DNA of 64,000 bases from an uncultured Porphyromonadaceae bacterium (GTDB lineage: Bacteria; Bacteroidota; Bacteroidia; Bacteroidales; Muribaculaceae), in assembly GCA_902491625.1 (NCBI GenBank), contig CABUIO010000002.1, positions 145,457 through 209,456 of the forward strand. The letters run 5' to 3'. Position numbers and translations under genes: made by a program. Each line of letters begins with the position of its first letter. The stretch's first letter is position 1. Shown in pieces: positions 1 to 8,353 of the stretch. Under the pieces are notes generated by a model. It worked only from the letters and a program-made list of their open reading frames with translations, was not told the DNA's origin and did not search any database.

Positions 1-3000
1 CGTTGAACGCGGCGGGGAGGTCAAGCTGCAGGGTCTGGCGTCCCTTGGTCGCGAAGTCGGCTGCGGTGTAGCTCTTGACAACAGTCTCCTCCACGCCGAA
101 GGCGCTTGCTACAACCGAGAAGTCGGCGCTGCCGCCGTAAACATCGAGCTTGAGGGCAGGAGTCTTGAGAGACTTGGTGGAGACTTTGGGAAGCGTGATG
201 TAAGCCTCGGTCTGTGTGGTGCCCGCTTTCAGTTTGGTATATGCGGCAGATGCATTGTCAGGTGTGGCATAGTCGGGGAAGTCCTTGCCGGGATTGCCGA
301 CGAGAAGCTGATAGCCGCTGCCGTAGTTGACGATGGGAAGAAGGATCTGGCCGGCGGGGAAGCTGCAGACTGCGGGAGCCTCGTAGGGCTTACCCATGAC
401 GTTGGAAGTGATCATCAGATAGTCAGCCATGCCGACAAAGTTCTCGGCGAGTATGCCGACACTCACGAATTCCTGGTCGGAGCCTTCGGGGATAGTGTAG
501 TCGTAGGAGTAGACATCGGTGCCGATGAGCGCAGTGGCCTCCCAGCCGTCGGCGCCCTGCTCGCAGAGGTAGTAGGTGACTCCGGTCGGAGCTACATAGC
601 CGCCGTCGACACCCTCTACGGGAGCTTCCCATGTGATGTGCATCACGTAGTCGCTCGAGTCGATGGTGTTGGCGATATTCTCGACTGTACCGGGGCGCTC
701 CACGCCTGTGTAGAGGCTGACAGATGCGGGCAGGCTCTGAAGATCGCCGTCCTTGACGGTGACAGTGATGATGTTCTCGCCCTGTTTGGTCGGAACGGTG
801 ACTGTGACAGTTTCACCGGACTTGCCTGTGGCTGTGACGGCGTCGCAGCCGGCAGCCTGCACGGATGCCGTGAGATCCTTGTCAGCGGCATAAGGCACAC
901 CGTTGAATGTGGCTGTGGGGAGCGTGAATGTCACGGCAGCGTTGAGGGCGCCCTTGGCACCTGCGACAGCGCTGAGAGCGGAAACAGCCTTAGGATTGGT
1001 CACGGCCATTCCGTCTACCGCCTTGAGGCTGAAGTCGCGCATGTACAGCTTATACTGATCGGCGGGAGATGTCACGTGGACGCCCACATAGTATGTTCCA
1101 GCGCTCGGGACATTGAAGTATGCGCTGTAGCGGTTGTCGATAAGATCGCTTACGTATGAAAGTTCGTTGAGCACTTCCGTGTCTTCGATGAGTGTGCTGA
1201 TGGCAGTCGCGGGTTCGGGAGCAGTACAGAGCTTAACCTCGAAATTCTCCTGATAGTCCTGCTCTCTGAATGCGTTGAAGCCGAACTCGTAGACAGCGTT
1301 GACATCGGTAAAGGAAGCCGCCGGGAGGAACAGCCAGTCGTCGGCATCGTTCGAGCTACTGTAGCTGTAGGCAAACGCCGAAAGGGTCGAAGAGCCTAAA
1401 TCGACATATTCAAACGAGATCGACCTGTTGTCGTTGTTGGCATTAACGACAGTGAACACGCGGGATTCCTTCTCTGTCGGAGTGAAGCTGACAGGAAGTG
1501 TATAGGGATCGCCATATTTGAGGTCGTTGGAATTAGTCTTCTCGGAAACCTTGCCGTCGAAGACAGCCTCTACGGAAGCCACATAGTTCTCGACAAGCTC
1601 GCCTGCGGGGAAATGGGAAGCGCATTCGGTGGCCTTGATGCCCTGAGCTATGACCTTGTCGTTGAGATAGACATTGTAGGTAACCTCTTCGGCGTTGACA
1701 TAGCCCTCGTGGGCGCCCTTGGAGACAGGAGTCCAGGTGATCTTGTCAGTTGTAAGGGTCACGGAAGCAGGAGCCGCGGGAGTGTCGTTGCCGACATAGA
1801 ATGTTGTAGTCGTGAAGCGGCCGGTCTTTCCTCCGAGGCTGACCTTGAAAGTGAATGTGTGGAGACCCTCTGTGAGGTCGGAGACATTGACGGTCACGTC
1901 GCTGCCTGCCGCGCCCTTGCCGCGCTGAGCCTCGGTGCCGTCGATCTCAAGGATCCAGTCGATGTCGCCGATGACGGGAGTGCCGCCGTAGGTCAGCGAA
2001 GCGAGCCTGTAAGTCAGCGAGCCGCTGAGGACGCCGTTGCCGAAGATCGTGTTGACGAGGGTGGACTCGCCCGGAGCGCCCTCCTCGATCTTGCGGTCGT
2101 CAGGACATGCGAACGACAGGAACTCGACAAGAGAGTCATATTTTGTGTAGGAAAGCTGCGCGAAAGTGTTTTCGTCGAGGAGAGCGATGCCGCACTCTTC
2201 CTCACCGCAGATGGCGTAATAGTATCCGCCGTCCAGAGGGCTGTAGGCCAGCGACGTGATATAGTCGGACGACTGCTCAAGCTCAGCGAGCTTGGTCACC
2301 GCGCCTGTGGTCGTGTTGAATTCAAGCACGTTCTTGCCCAGTCGGTTGCCCTGAACGCCGATAAGCTTGCCGGAGACCTGATTGTAGGTCAGGGCGCACA
2401 CATTGGACTTCTCGGGCAACGTGGCCACGACGGTGATCTTGTTGGGAGCAGCACCGGAGGCGGTGCCGTAATGCAGGCCATCCTCGGTCTCGATAAGACC
2501 GTAGACCATGTCGTTGACAGGATCGTAGGCTCCATAGTTGAAGACAGGATCCTCATCGCCATATTCCAGCGTTTCCACCAGATTGCCGTCGGCGTCATAG
2601 ACGTAGGTGCCGACACTGAGGACAAAAATCCAGTATGTTTCCGTTCCGGTGATGTAGAATTTACCGTCGCGCACGTACATGTAGTTGACGCTCAGAGCCT
2701 GTCCGGCAGGTCCCGTGAAAGCCGGCATGATGTTGTTGACAGTGCCGTCGAGGAACACCTCGGAAAGTCCTGTAGTCATTGTCTCCGACGAATCGTAGTC
2801 GAGATAGCCGTAGACAGTGGCTCCGGCAGGGCCGATGCGCGAAGGGGCGAGCGTGTTTTTGACAGACTTCGGCAGACGTGCGACAGTGTTGGCGTCTGCA
2901 TTGAAGCCGATCGTGGGATTGCCGCTCGTACGCGCCTTTCCCACAGCATTGGGAACGACAACCACAGGCTTGCCTTTCGGTAGCGAAGCCGCGCCGGGAG

Positions 3001-3085
3001 AAGCCATTCTCTTGGCGGGCGACCCGGCGAAGACTGTGCCTAAGCCGAGGACTACAGAAAGACACAAAGTAGCCAGTTTCTTCAT
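1..3085 (-). CDS. large secreted fibronectin-type/beta-sandwich protein, C-terminus outside the window
   Basis: An uninterrupted minus-strand reading frame starts at the ATG at 3085 and runs off the left edge, giving about 1028 visible residues. The N-terminus (MKKLATLCLSVVLGLGTVFA) is a standard signal peptide. About 300 residues follow that look like a repeat surface domain, with phrases such as YVYDADGNLVETLEYGDED and FNTTTGAVTKLAELEQSSDY that suggest a beta-propeller-like fold. After these come fibronectin-III-like sandwich segments (VTLTTDKITWTPVSKGAHEG, MHITWEAPVEGVDGGY). I infer an exported, probably cell-surface protein. Such Bacteroidales proteins often end in a type IX secretion sorting tail, but that end is not visible here. 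The first part recalls choice-of-anchor or Kelch-like domains; no enzyme motif is recognised. A strong promoter lies about 110 bases upstream. The long plus-strand open frame at 1613-2983 is its antisense shadow. Confidence 0.8.
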   Translation of the reverse strand, partial: MKKLATLCLSVVLGLGTVFAGSPAKRMASPGAASLPKGKPVVVVPNAVGKARTSGNPTIGFNADANTVARLPKSVKNTLAPSRIGPAGATVYGYLDYDSSETMTTGLSEVFLDGTVNNIMPAFTGPAGQALSVNYMYVRDGKFYITGTETYWIFVLSVGTYVYDADGNLVETLEYGDEDPVFNYGAYDPVNDMVYGLIETEDGLHYGTASGAAPNKITVVATLPEKSNVCALTYNQVSGKLIGVQGNRLGKNVLEFNTTTGAVTKLAELEQSSDYITSLAYSPLDGGYYYAICGEEECGIALLDENTFAQLSYTKYDSLVEFLSFACPDDRKIEEGAPGESTLVNTIFGNGVLSGSLTYRLASLTYGGTPVIGDIDWILEIDGTEAQRGKGAAGSDVTVNVSDLTEGLHTFTFKVSLGGKTGRFTTTTFYVGNDTPAAPASVTLTTDKITWTPVSKGAHEGYVNAEEVTYNVYLNDKVIAQGIKATECASHFPAGELVENYVASVEAVFDGKVSEKTNSNDLKYGDPYTLPVSFTPTEKESRVFTVVNANNDNRSISFEYVDLGSSTLSAFAYSYSSSNDADDWLFLPAASFTDVNAVYEFGFNAFREQDYQENFEVKLCTAPEPATAISTLIEDTEVLNELSYVSDLIDNRYSAYFNVPSAGTYYVGVHVTSPADQYKLYMRDFSLKAVDGMAVTNPKAVSALSAVAGAKGALNAAVTFTLPTATFNGVPYAADKDLTASVQAAGCDAVTATGKSGETVTVTVPTKQGENIITVTVKDGDLQSLPASVSLYTGVERPGTVENIANTIDSSDYVMHITWEAPVEGVDGGYVAPTGVTYYLCEQGADGWEATALIGTDVYSYDYTIPEGSDQEFVSVGILAENFVGMADYLMITSNVMGKPYEAPAVCSFPAGQILLPIVNYGSGYQLLVGNPGKDFPDYATPDNASAAYTKLKAGTTQTEAYITLPKVSTKSLKTPALKLDVYGGSADFSVVASAFGVEETVVKSYTAADFATKGRQTLQLDLPAAFN

Positions 3086-3191
3086 AATCTCTCTAAAATT
3101 TAAATTAAACGTTGGCCATGAATACACCTGCATCCATGGCGTTATTTTTTTCAATCGGGTATGTGGCAACCGAATTTATCGCCTGCCGCTG

Positions 3192-3223
3192 CAAAGATAG
3201 AAAACAGGTTTTAATTTATCAAA
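3192..3223 (-). promoter_or_regulatory. Bacteroidetes-type promoter of the secreted protein
   Basis: Read on the minus strand: TTTG (3223-3220), a 20-base spacer, then TATCTTTG (3199-3192), matching the TTTG / TAnnTTTG consensus exactly. It predicts transcription starting near 3185 and a leader of about 100 nt before the ATG at 3085. Confidence 0.75.
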
Positions 3224-3441
3224 AAAATCAAACAGTTTTTTCATCACGAGAGGCTCACAAATACATTTTCATCAAAATCTACGAAAAAACGTCCATACAT
3301 GGAAAAGAGCCGGACGATGTCGCGGCACTGAAATCTCCGGAATCCGCATCCGATAATCGTATATAAAAGTAGACGATCTATCTGATGCGAATCGCCCTAA
3401 CGTAGGGTTGTACCATGGTGCAACCGCCTGCTACACATAGC

Positions 3442-3505
3442 GTTAAATCCGCAAAAAGTCGTTAAGGTCTTTAAAGTCGTTAAGGTCTTTAAAGTCCTTA
3501 AAATT
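3442..3505. repeat. degenerate 9-bp tandem repeat (GTTAAGGTC / TTTAAAGTC)
   Basis: Within the 426-base gap 3086-3511. Units at 3461-3469, 3470-3478, 3479-3487, 3488-3496 and a decayed one at 3497-3505 alternate GTTAAGGTC and TTTAAAGTC, making an 18-bp higher-order repeat; weaker copies precede it from 3442. A near-palindrome centred on ACCATGGT (3406-3425) lies next to it. The same 9-bp unit recurs at 60758-60811. The rest of the gap is AT-rich leader and promoter with no gene. Confidence 0.8.
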
Positions 3506-3511
3506 ACAATC

Positions 3512-4237
3512 TTACATGCGGGAGAAGAAGCTGTCGCGATAGGCGTCGCTGACCGGAATCTCGGCGTCTCCGATAGTGATGCGGCTGCGCTCGACGGCGT
3601 CGATGCGCCGCATGTTGACGATGTAGGATTTATGGACACGGCAGAAATGTTCCGAGGGCAGTTTGTCTTCCATGGCCTTCATGGTGGTGAGGGCGATCAG
3701 CGACGTGCGCCGCTCGGAGGTATAGATGCAGACATAGTCCTTTAAAGCCTTGATATACAGAATTGAATCGAAGTCCACACGAACCATCTTGTAGTCGCAC
3801 TTCACGAACATATAGTCCTGACCCGCAGATGCCTGCGGCGCCGGAGACGCCGGTTCGGCGAGGGAGGGAGCATGTTCGAGAGCACGCGTGGAGGTGGCCA
3901 GGAAGCGCGGATAGTCGATGGGCTTCAGAAGATAGTCGAACGCATGGACGGCATAGCTTTCGTAGGCGTAGTCGCGGAATGCGGTGGTGAAGACCACAAG
4001 CGTCGGCGGCTGCACGAAGCGTGCCAGATCAAGACCGCTGATCTCCGGCATATTGATATCGAGGAAGATAAGGTCGACGTCGCGGCCGTTCTCCTCAAGC
4101 GCCGAGAGAGCCTCCTGCGGATCGAGGTGTGAGGAATGAAGCTCCAGAAAAGGTGTGCGTTCCACAAATCCGGTAAGAAGCCTGACGGCGAGAGGCTCGT
4201 CGTCTACTATCATGCATTTGAGCTTGTCTTTTGCCAT
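3512..4237 (-). CDS. LytTR-family response regulator
   Basis: 241 residues. An N-terminal receiver domain has the acidic pair in MIVDDEPLAVRLL (residues 9-21) and the phosphoacceptor Asp60 in LIFLDINMPEISGLDLA. A C-terminal LytTR DNA-binding domain covers about 130-241 (ILYIKALKDYVCIYTSERR, FCRVHKSYIVNMRRID). This is the usual layout of the LytR/AlgR family, which dimerises on promoter DNA when phosphorylated. The frame is open upstream to 4303, but I chose the ATG at 4237. It gives the canonical N-terminus and sits 7 bases after the kinase stop, whereas the longer start would overlap the kinase by about 59 bases. It is co-transcribed with the kinase at 4245-5288 and is its probable partner. 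Confidence 0.93.
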   Translation of the reverse strand: MAKDKLKCMIVDDEPLAVRLLTGFVERTPFLELHSSHLDPQEALSALEENGRDVDLIFLDINMPEISGLDLARFVQPPTLVVFTTAFRDYAYESYAVHAFDYLLKPIDYPRFLATSTRALEHAPSLAEPASPAPQASAGQDYMFVKCDYKMVRVDFDSILYIKALKDYVCIYTSERRTSLIALTTMKAMEDKLPSEHFCRVHKSYIVNMRRIDAVERSRITIGDAEIPVSDAYRDSFFSRM

Positions 4238-4244
4238 TGTCTTG

Positions 4245-5288
4245 TCAGTTGTTGCGGGGAATTGTGATTTCGGCCAGATAGGAGCCATTCTTTTTATCGG
4301 CACCGTGTGTGATGGAGTGGCTCTCGGGGAAGAGGATGTTGAGGCGCCGCGTCAGGTTGTCGAGGCCGACGCCGTGGCCGGGAGCCGACTTGCTGCGCGA
4401 GGTAGGGAGGAGTGTGTTCTCGACACGGAACCTCACGGCGTCATCGACCCGGAGCGAGACCTTGATGAATGATTTAGTAGTGCTGCTGGCGCCATGTTTG
4501 AAAGCATTCTCTACCAGCGAGATAAAGAGCATCGGCGGGACATTCAGTTTCGCGGTCGACTCCTCGGACGGAAAATCGGTGACGATGGCGAGGGAGTCGG
4601 TGTAGCGAAGGCTCATCAGGGCGATGTAGTCGCGGATGAAGTCGAGTTCGCTGTTGAGCGGCACGAACTGTATGCCTCCCTGCTCCAGCACATAGCGCAT
4701 CAGGAAGCTGAGGCGGCTGATGGCGTCGCGGGCATTTTCGGGGTTGATCTCCACGAGCGCAGAGATGTTGTTGAGAGAATTGAAGATGAAGTGCGGATTC
4801 AGCTGTGCCTTGAGGCGCTCGGTCTCCATGCGTGCCAGTTCCTCGTTCTGGAGCAGCTGCTTGTGTTCGAGATACTGATTGCGCTGCATGCCGCGAAGCG
4901 CCAGGGCAACAAACACGAACATGGTGAAAGAGCATATCATCAGTATGGACATCACGGTGATCTCCAGCGTGATGTCGCGCAAGGAACCCTGATAGTCGAT
5001 ATTGATGATGAACAGCACGACGGCCACCAGCAGCAACTGGAGCAGGATGTTGGATATGAAGAACCATTTCTTCCTGTGGCGGAAAAGGAACTTAGGCACG
5101 AAGATCCAGTAGTTCAGATAGAAAACGGCCATCATGAAGCCGATCGGCTCCAGCCAGGAGACCATCAGCTCGACAATTCCGCCGTAGCCCTGAACCACAA
5201 AGAGCATCGGTATGGAAAAAAGCAATCCCCAGATGCACAGCTGTGCCAGTCCGGAGGAATGCCGTGATAAGAAACTGCGGTTTTCCAT
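4245..5288 (-). CDS. LytS/YehU-type sensor histidine kinase
   Basis: 347 residues. Four membrane segments (about residues 14-34, 44-64, 75-97 and 108-131) lead through a short coiled coil to a His_kinase domain. The phosphorylated His166 lies in LKAQLNPHFIFNSLNNI, the N-box is LFISLVENAFKHG, and the G-box is GHGVGLDNLTRRL. There is no periplasmic sensor domain, so the signal is probably read in or at the membrane. The frame is open to 5321, but the promoter at 5319-5350 places the transcription start near 5312, so the ATG at 5288 is the first usable start. It phosphorylates the LytTR regulator downstream and is divergent from the receptor gene at 5484, a plausible target. Confidence 0.93.
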   Translation of the reverse strand: MENRSFLSRHSSGLAQLCIWGLLFSIPMLFVVQGYGGIVELMVSWLEPIGFMMAVFYLNYWIFVPKFLFRHRKKWFFISNILLQLLLVAVVLFIINIDYQGSLRDITLEITVMSILMICSFTMFVFVALALRGMQRNQYLEHKQLLQNEELARMETERLKAQLNPHFIFNSLNNISALVEINPENARDAISRLSFLMRYVLEQGGIQFVPLNSELDFIRDYIALMSLRYTDSLAIVTDFPSEESTAKLNVPPMLFISLVENAFKHGASSTTKSFIKVSLRVDDAVRFRVENTLLPTSRSKSAPGHGVGLDNLTRRLNILFPESHSITHGADKKNGSYLAEITIPRNN

Positions 5289-5318
5289 ATGTGTCTTGAG
5301 TGCTGATTGTTTACGTCG

Positions 5319-5350
5319 CAAAGGTAGCTCAATACGGCAAAGTGCACAAA
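5319..5350 (-). promoter_or_regulatory. promoter of the kinase/regulator operon
   Basis: On the minus strand: TTTG (5350-5347), 20-base spacer, TACCTTTG (5326-5319); exact consensus. It decides the kinase start, because the upstream ATG at 5321 lies inside the -7 element. Confidence 0.8.
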
Positions 5351-5409
5351 TGTTTCGTCGGACATAAATGCCGTTTTGTCGAAAAGTCGGTGCGCATGGT
5401 CGTAATTTT

Positions 5410-5441
5410 TTTGCAGCCTCGCCATCGTGCGACTAATTTTG
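5410..5441 (+). promoter_or_regulatory. promoter of the outer-membrane receptor gene
   Basis: TTTG (5410-5413), 20-base spacer, TAATTTTG (5434-5441); exact consensus, with a predicted start near 5448. It faces away from the kinase promoter with 59 bases between them, and it excludes the in-frame start at 5427. Confidence 0.8.
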
Positions 5442-5483
5442 CAACGTGAAACATTGCCTGGAACTAAAAAAGTTTATACATTT

Positions 5484-7670
5484 ATGAAACGTATCGTCAT
5501 AACATCATGCATAGCGATAGCCGCCGTAGCCGCGAACGCGCAGGAGCCTGCAGACACTACATCGACGCAGACGCCCGATGAAGGCTACGTGCTCGACGAC
5601 TTCGTCGTCACCGCACGCAAACAGCTCATCAAATCCGACGCCGAAAAAACAAGCTATGAGGCCCAGGAGGATCCCGACGCGCAGAGTCTTTCGGCGCTCG
5701 ACATGCTGCGCCGCGTGCCGATGGTGGCCGTCGACGGCCAGGACAACATCACCGTCAACGGCCGCAGCGACTTCCAGATCTATGTCGACGGCAAGCCCAA
5801 TCCGATGCTAAGCGCCAATCCCGGACAGCTGCTCCGAAGCATCCCGGCAAGCACCATTGCACGCTTCGAGGTGATCAACAATCCCGGCGCGAGCTACGAC
5901 GCCGAGGGTGTCGGCGGCATCCTCAACATCGTGCTGAAATCGGCAGGAAATCTCAACGGCTACACTGCGACCCTCACCGGAATCGCCGGCAACCAGACCC
6001 AGAGCGGAAGTCTCTACGCCATGATGCAGCAGGACAAGGTCGGCGTGACCGTCAACGTCTCGGCCATGCACTACGAGACACCGGAGATGAGATTCACCGC
6101 GGATCGTCTCAACACCGCCGACGGATCCCTCCTCAACAGCGACGGCACTATCAAAAGCCAGTTCAACAGCCTCAACACCTCGCTTAACCTCGACTGGAAA
6201 CCCAACGACCGCAACATATTCGCCTTCTCGGGCTCTTTCCAGCGCTCGCCGTTCAGGATGTACAACAACAACACAGTCGCCATGACCGACGGTGCGGGGA
6301 TGCCTCTCTACGGCTACTCTCTCTCGTCGCGCAACCGCAACAGGAGTGTGGGCGTGACCGCCGGAGCGGACTACACTCATCTCTTCTCCGCCGACAACGA
6401 CCGCCACAAACTACAGCTCTCCTACCGACTCAACATAACTCCCACACGTTCCGAAGCCGACAATTTCTTCTCCCTCCTCGACGGATTCCCTGCCGCAGGA
6501 GTGCCGGAAGACTACGACACCTTCGACCGGACCTCGATGACCGAGAACATCGGACAGGCTGACTACACTCTCCCCTTAGGCGAAATGCACACCTTCGGAG
6601 TAGGTTCGAAACTGACATTCCGCCGCTCCTCAAGCGACGCCTCGGGACTTGACTACGTCCACCACTCCACCATTACCGCCGCATATCTCACCTACGGACT
6701 CACCGCCGGCGACTTCGCCCTCAATGCCGGAGCACGCTATGAGCATACCCACCAATCCGCACGATACGGCGCCACGGAGCACGATCCCTACTCCGCCGAC
6801 TACAACAATTTCGTCCCTTCGCTCACGATGAGCTACAGCTTCGCGCCGGTGCGCCAGCTGAGCGTCGGCTACAACATGCGCATCTCGCGTCCCGGCATCA
6901 GCATGCTGAATCCATACATCGACAACTCCAACCCGCTGCAGGTCGAGACCGGTAACCCCAACCTTCGCCCGGAGAAATACAATAACTTCAACCTCACGTG
7001 GATGGCGATGTGGGGCAAGGTGATGTTCAATGCCCAGGCCGGATATTCCTTCTCCAACGACGGAATAACACGCATCACGGAGATGCGCGACGGAATCACC
7101 TACACGAGCTACGCCAACTCGCTGCGCTCGCGCCAGGCCACAGCCTCGATATTCCTGACTTACAATCCGTGGAGCAACACACGCATCTCCCTCAACTCCA
7201 CGACATCCTACAGCGCTCTGCGTTCCCCTATCGACGGCCTTTCGAGCCACGGATGGAGCGAGATGTACATGGTCGGCGTGCAGCAGACTCTCCCCTGGCA
7301 GCTCCAGCTCTCCGCCAACATCTTCGGACAGACCGGATACCGCGGACTGCAGATGAAGACCGGAAGCATGTTCACCCACATGCTGTCCCTCTCGCGCTCT
7401 TTCCTCTCCGACCGCCTCAACGTCAGCGTCACAGCCATGAGCCCCTTCTATAGCGACAACAAGATCAAGATGCACGAATGGGGCGCCGCGATGGACAACC
7501 ACACCACGCTCAAGATCAACCTCCGGTCCGTAATGGTGAGCGTCAGCTACCGTTTCGGCGACCTCAAGTCAAAGAGCATCACGCCGCGCGAACTCGACTC
7601 CGACCTTGCCGCGCCCTCGCAGCAGGGAGGCGGAAGCATCCCCGGCGGCATCCCCGGCACCGGAATGTAA
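5484..7670 (+). CDS. outer-membrane beta-barrel receptor with TonB-type plug
   Basis: 728 residues. Signal peptide MKRIVITSCIAIAAVAANA, then a plug domain: DFVVTARKQLIK, LDMLRRVPMVAVDGQD, ITVNGRSDFQIYVDGKPNP, and the characteristic FEVINNPGASYDAEGVGG followed by ILNIVLK. About 550 residues of aromatic-rich beta strands follow. This is the OMP_b-brl_3 group of TonB-dependent-receptor-like proteins. There is no N-terminal carboxypeptidase-regulatory domain and no SusD partner, so a glycan-uptake role is not indicated. The tail is Gly/Pro-rich (GGGSIPGGIPGTG). The ATG at 5484 is chosen because the promoter start lies at about 5448. Its divergent neighbour is the LytS/LytTR system, which may control it. 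The substrate is unknown. Confidence 0.88.
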   Translation: MKRIVITSCIAIAAVAANAQEPADTTSTQTPDEGYVLDDFVVTARKQLIKSDAEKTSYEAQEDPDAQSLSALDMLRRVPMVAVDGQDNITVNGRSDFQIYVDGKPNPMLSANPGQLLRSIPASTIARFEVINNPGASYDAEGVGGILNIVLKSAGNLNGYTATLTGIAGNQTQSGSLYAMMQQDKVGVTVNVSAMHYETPEMRFTADRLNTADGSLLNSDGTIKSQFNSLNTSLNLDWKPNDRNIFAFSGSFQRSPFRMYNNNTVAMTDGAGMPLYGYSLSSRNRNRSVGVTAGADYTHLFSADNDRHKLQLSYRLNITPTRSEADNFFSLLDGFPAAGVPEDYDTFDRTSMTENIGQADYTLPLGEMHTFGVGSKLTFRRSSSDASGLDYVHHSTITAAYLTYGLTAGDFALNAGARYEHTHQSARYGATEHDPYSADYNNFVPSLTMSYSFAPVRQLSVGYNMRISRPGISMLNPYIDNSNPLQVETGNPNLRPEKYNNFNLTWMAMWGKVMFNAQAGYSFSNDGITRITEMRDGITYTSYANSLRSRQATASIFLTYNPWSNTRISLNSTTSYSALRSPIDGLSSHGWSEMYMVGVQQTLPWQLQLSANIFGQTGYRGLQMKTGSMFTHMLSLSRSFLSDRLNVSVTAMSPFYSDNKIKMHEWGAAMDNHTTLKINLRSVMVSVSYRFGDLKSKSITPRELDSDLAAPSQQGGGSIPGGIPGTGM

Positions 7671-7718
7671 CGTCACAGAGAATCATCAACAGTTTTTCCA
7701 TACCTCATATCAATACTC

Positions 7719-7765
7719 TTGCGGAGGCCAAGGTTGTGAAACCCAAGCCTCCGCAACCCTTTTTC
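7719..7765 (+). terminator. intrinsic terminator after the receptor gene
   Basis: TTGCGGAGGC (7719-7728) pairs with GCCTCCGCAA (7747-7756) across an 18-base loop and is followed by a T tract (7760-7764). Confidence 0.7.
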
Positions 7766-7775
7766 TCTACGACCT

Positions 7776-7885
7776 GAGGGTGTTGCAGAACTCAATTTTT
7801 GCCAATACTCTCAAAAAGAGAGTGATTGGAAACCAATGAGTTATAAAATTGAATTACGCGATTATTGAGGTTCTGCAACACCCTC
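7776..7885. mobile_element. 110-bp MITE-like element with 16-bp perfect terminal inverted repeats
   Basis: GAGGGTGTTGCAGAAC at 7776-7791 is repeated in perfect inverted form at 7870-7885. Between them is an AT-rich, non-coding interior with its own hairpin (ACTCTC-AAAAA-GAGAGT, 7807-7823). The ends resemble insertion-sequence termini, and no transposase is present. I could not define a target-site duplication. I interpret it as a non-autonomous miniature element or a solo remnant. Confidence 0.6.
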
Positions 7886-8345
7886 CCGCCATCGCCACGT
7901 CGCATAAAGGCCTGGAAGGTCGACGGGCGTGCGCCAAGCACGCCGACTTAGCAGTAACCCGGTACGCCGAGCCTGCGAGGCGTGCCGGGATGACGCCGTC
8001 CGAAGCAACATGGCGTGCGCCAGCACGCCGACTGAATCGTCATGTCGCATAAAGGCCTGAAAGGCCGACCAAATAATAGCCCGGAGCGCCCAAGCTCCGG
8101 GAATCATTACAAGAGAATATGTCAAGCTCTGTAGGAGCGACCAAACGTAGCCTTTGGATCGGTCTTACAGACCTCTTTTTCATTGTGTTGACCGTCCCCG
8201 GAGCTTGATCGCTCCGGGCTATTGTCACCTCGACCTTACAGGCCTTTCGACGCTCCGGCACGCCTCGCAAGCTCGGCGTACCGGGTTACTGCCAAGTCAG
8301 CGTGCCGGCGCACGCTATTCTTTCAGGCTTTTTCACACACGCGAT
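7886..8345. repeat. composite large imperfect inverted repeat, non-coding
   Basis: The 683-base gap 7671-8353 holds no gene. Beyond the MITE-like element it is one extended inverted structure. The block at about 7926-7990 (containing CAGTAACCCGGTACGCCGAG) reappears inverted at about 8249-8316 with roughly 90% identity. Inside these arms, a block with AAAGGCCTGAAAGGCCGACC and AGCCCGGAGC (8048-8101) is inverted at 8196-8250. The pieces match other gaps in this window (for example 50504-50557), so this is an assembly of dispersed palindromic repeats rather than decayed coding sequence. Confidence 0.75.
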
Positions 8346-8353
8346 GGGGAGGT

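Noticed and set aside
1613..2983. 456-residue plus-strand open frame at the left edge
   Set aside because: Antisense of the large secreted protein, whose frame has a signal peptide and an exact promoter.
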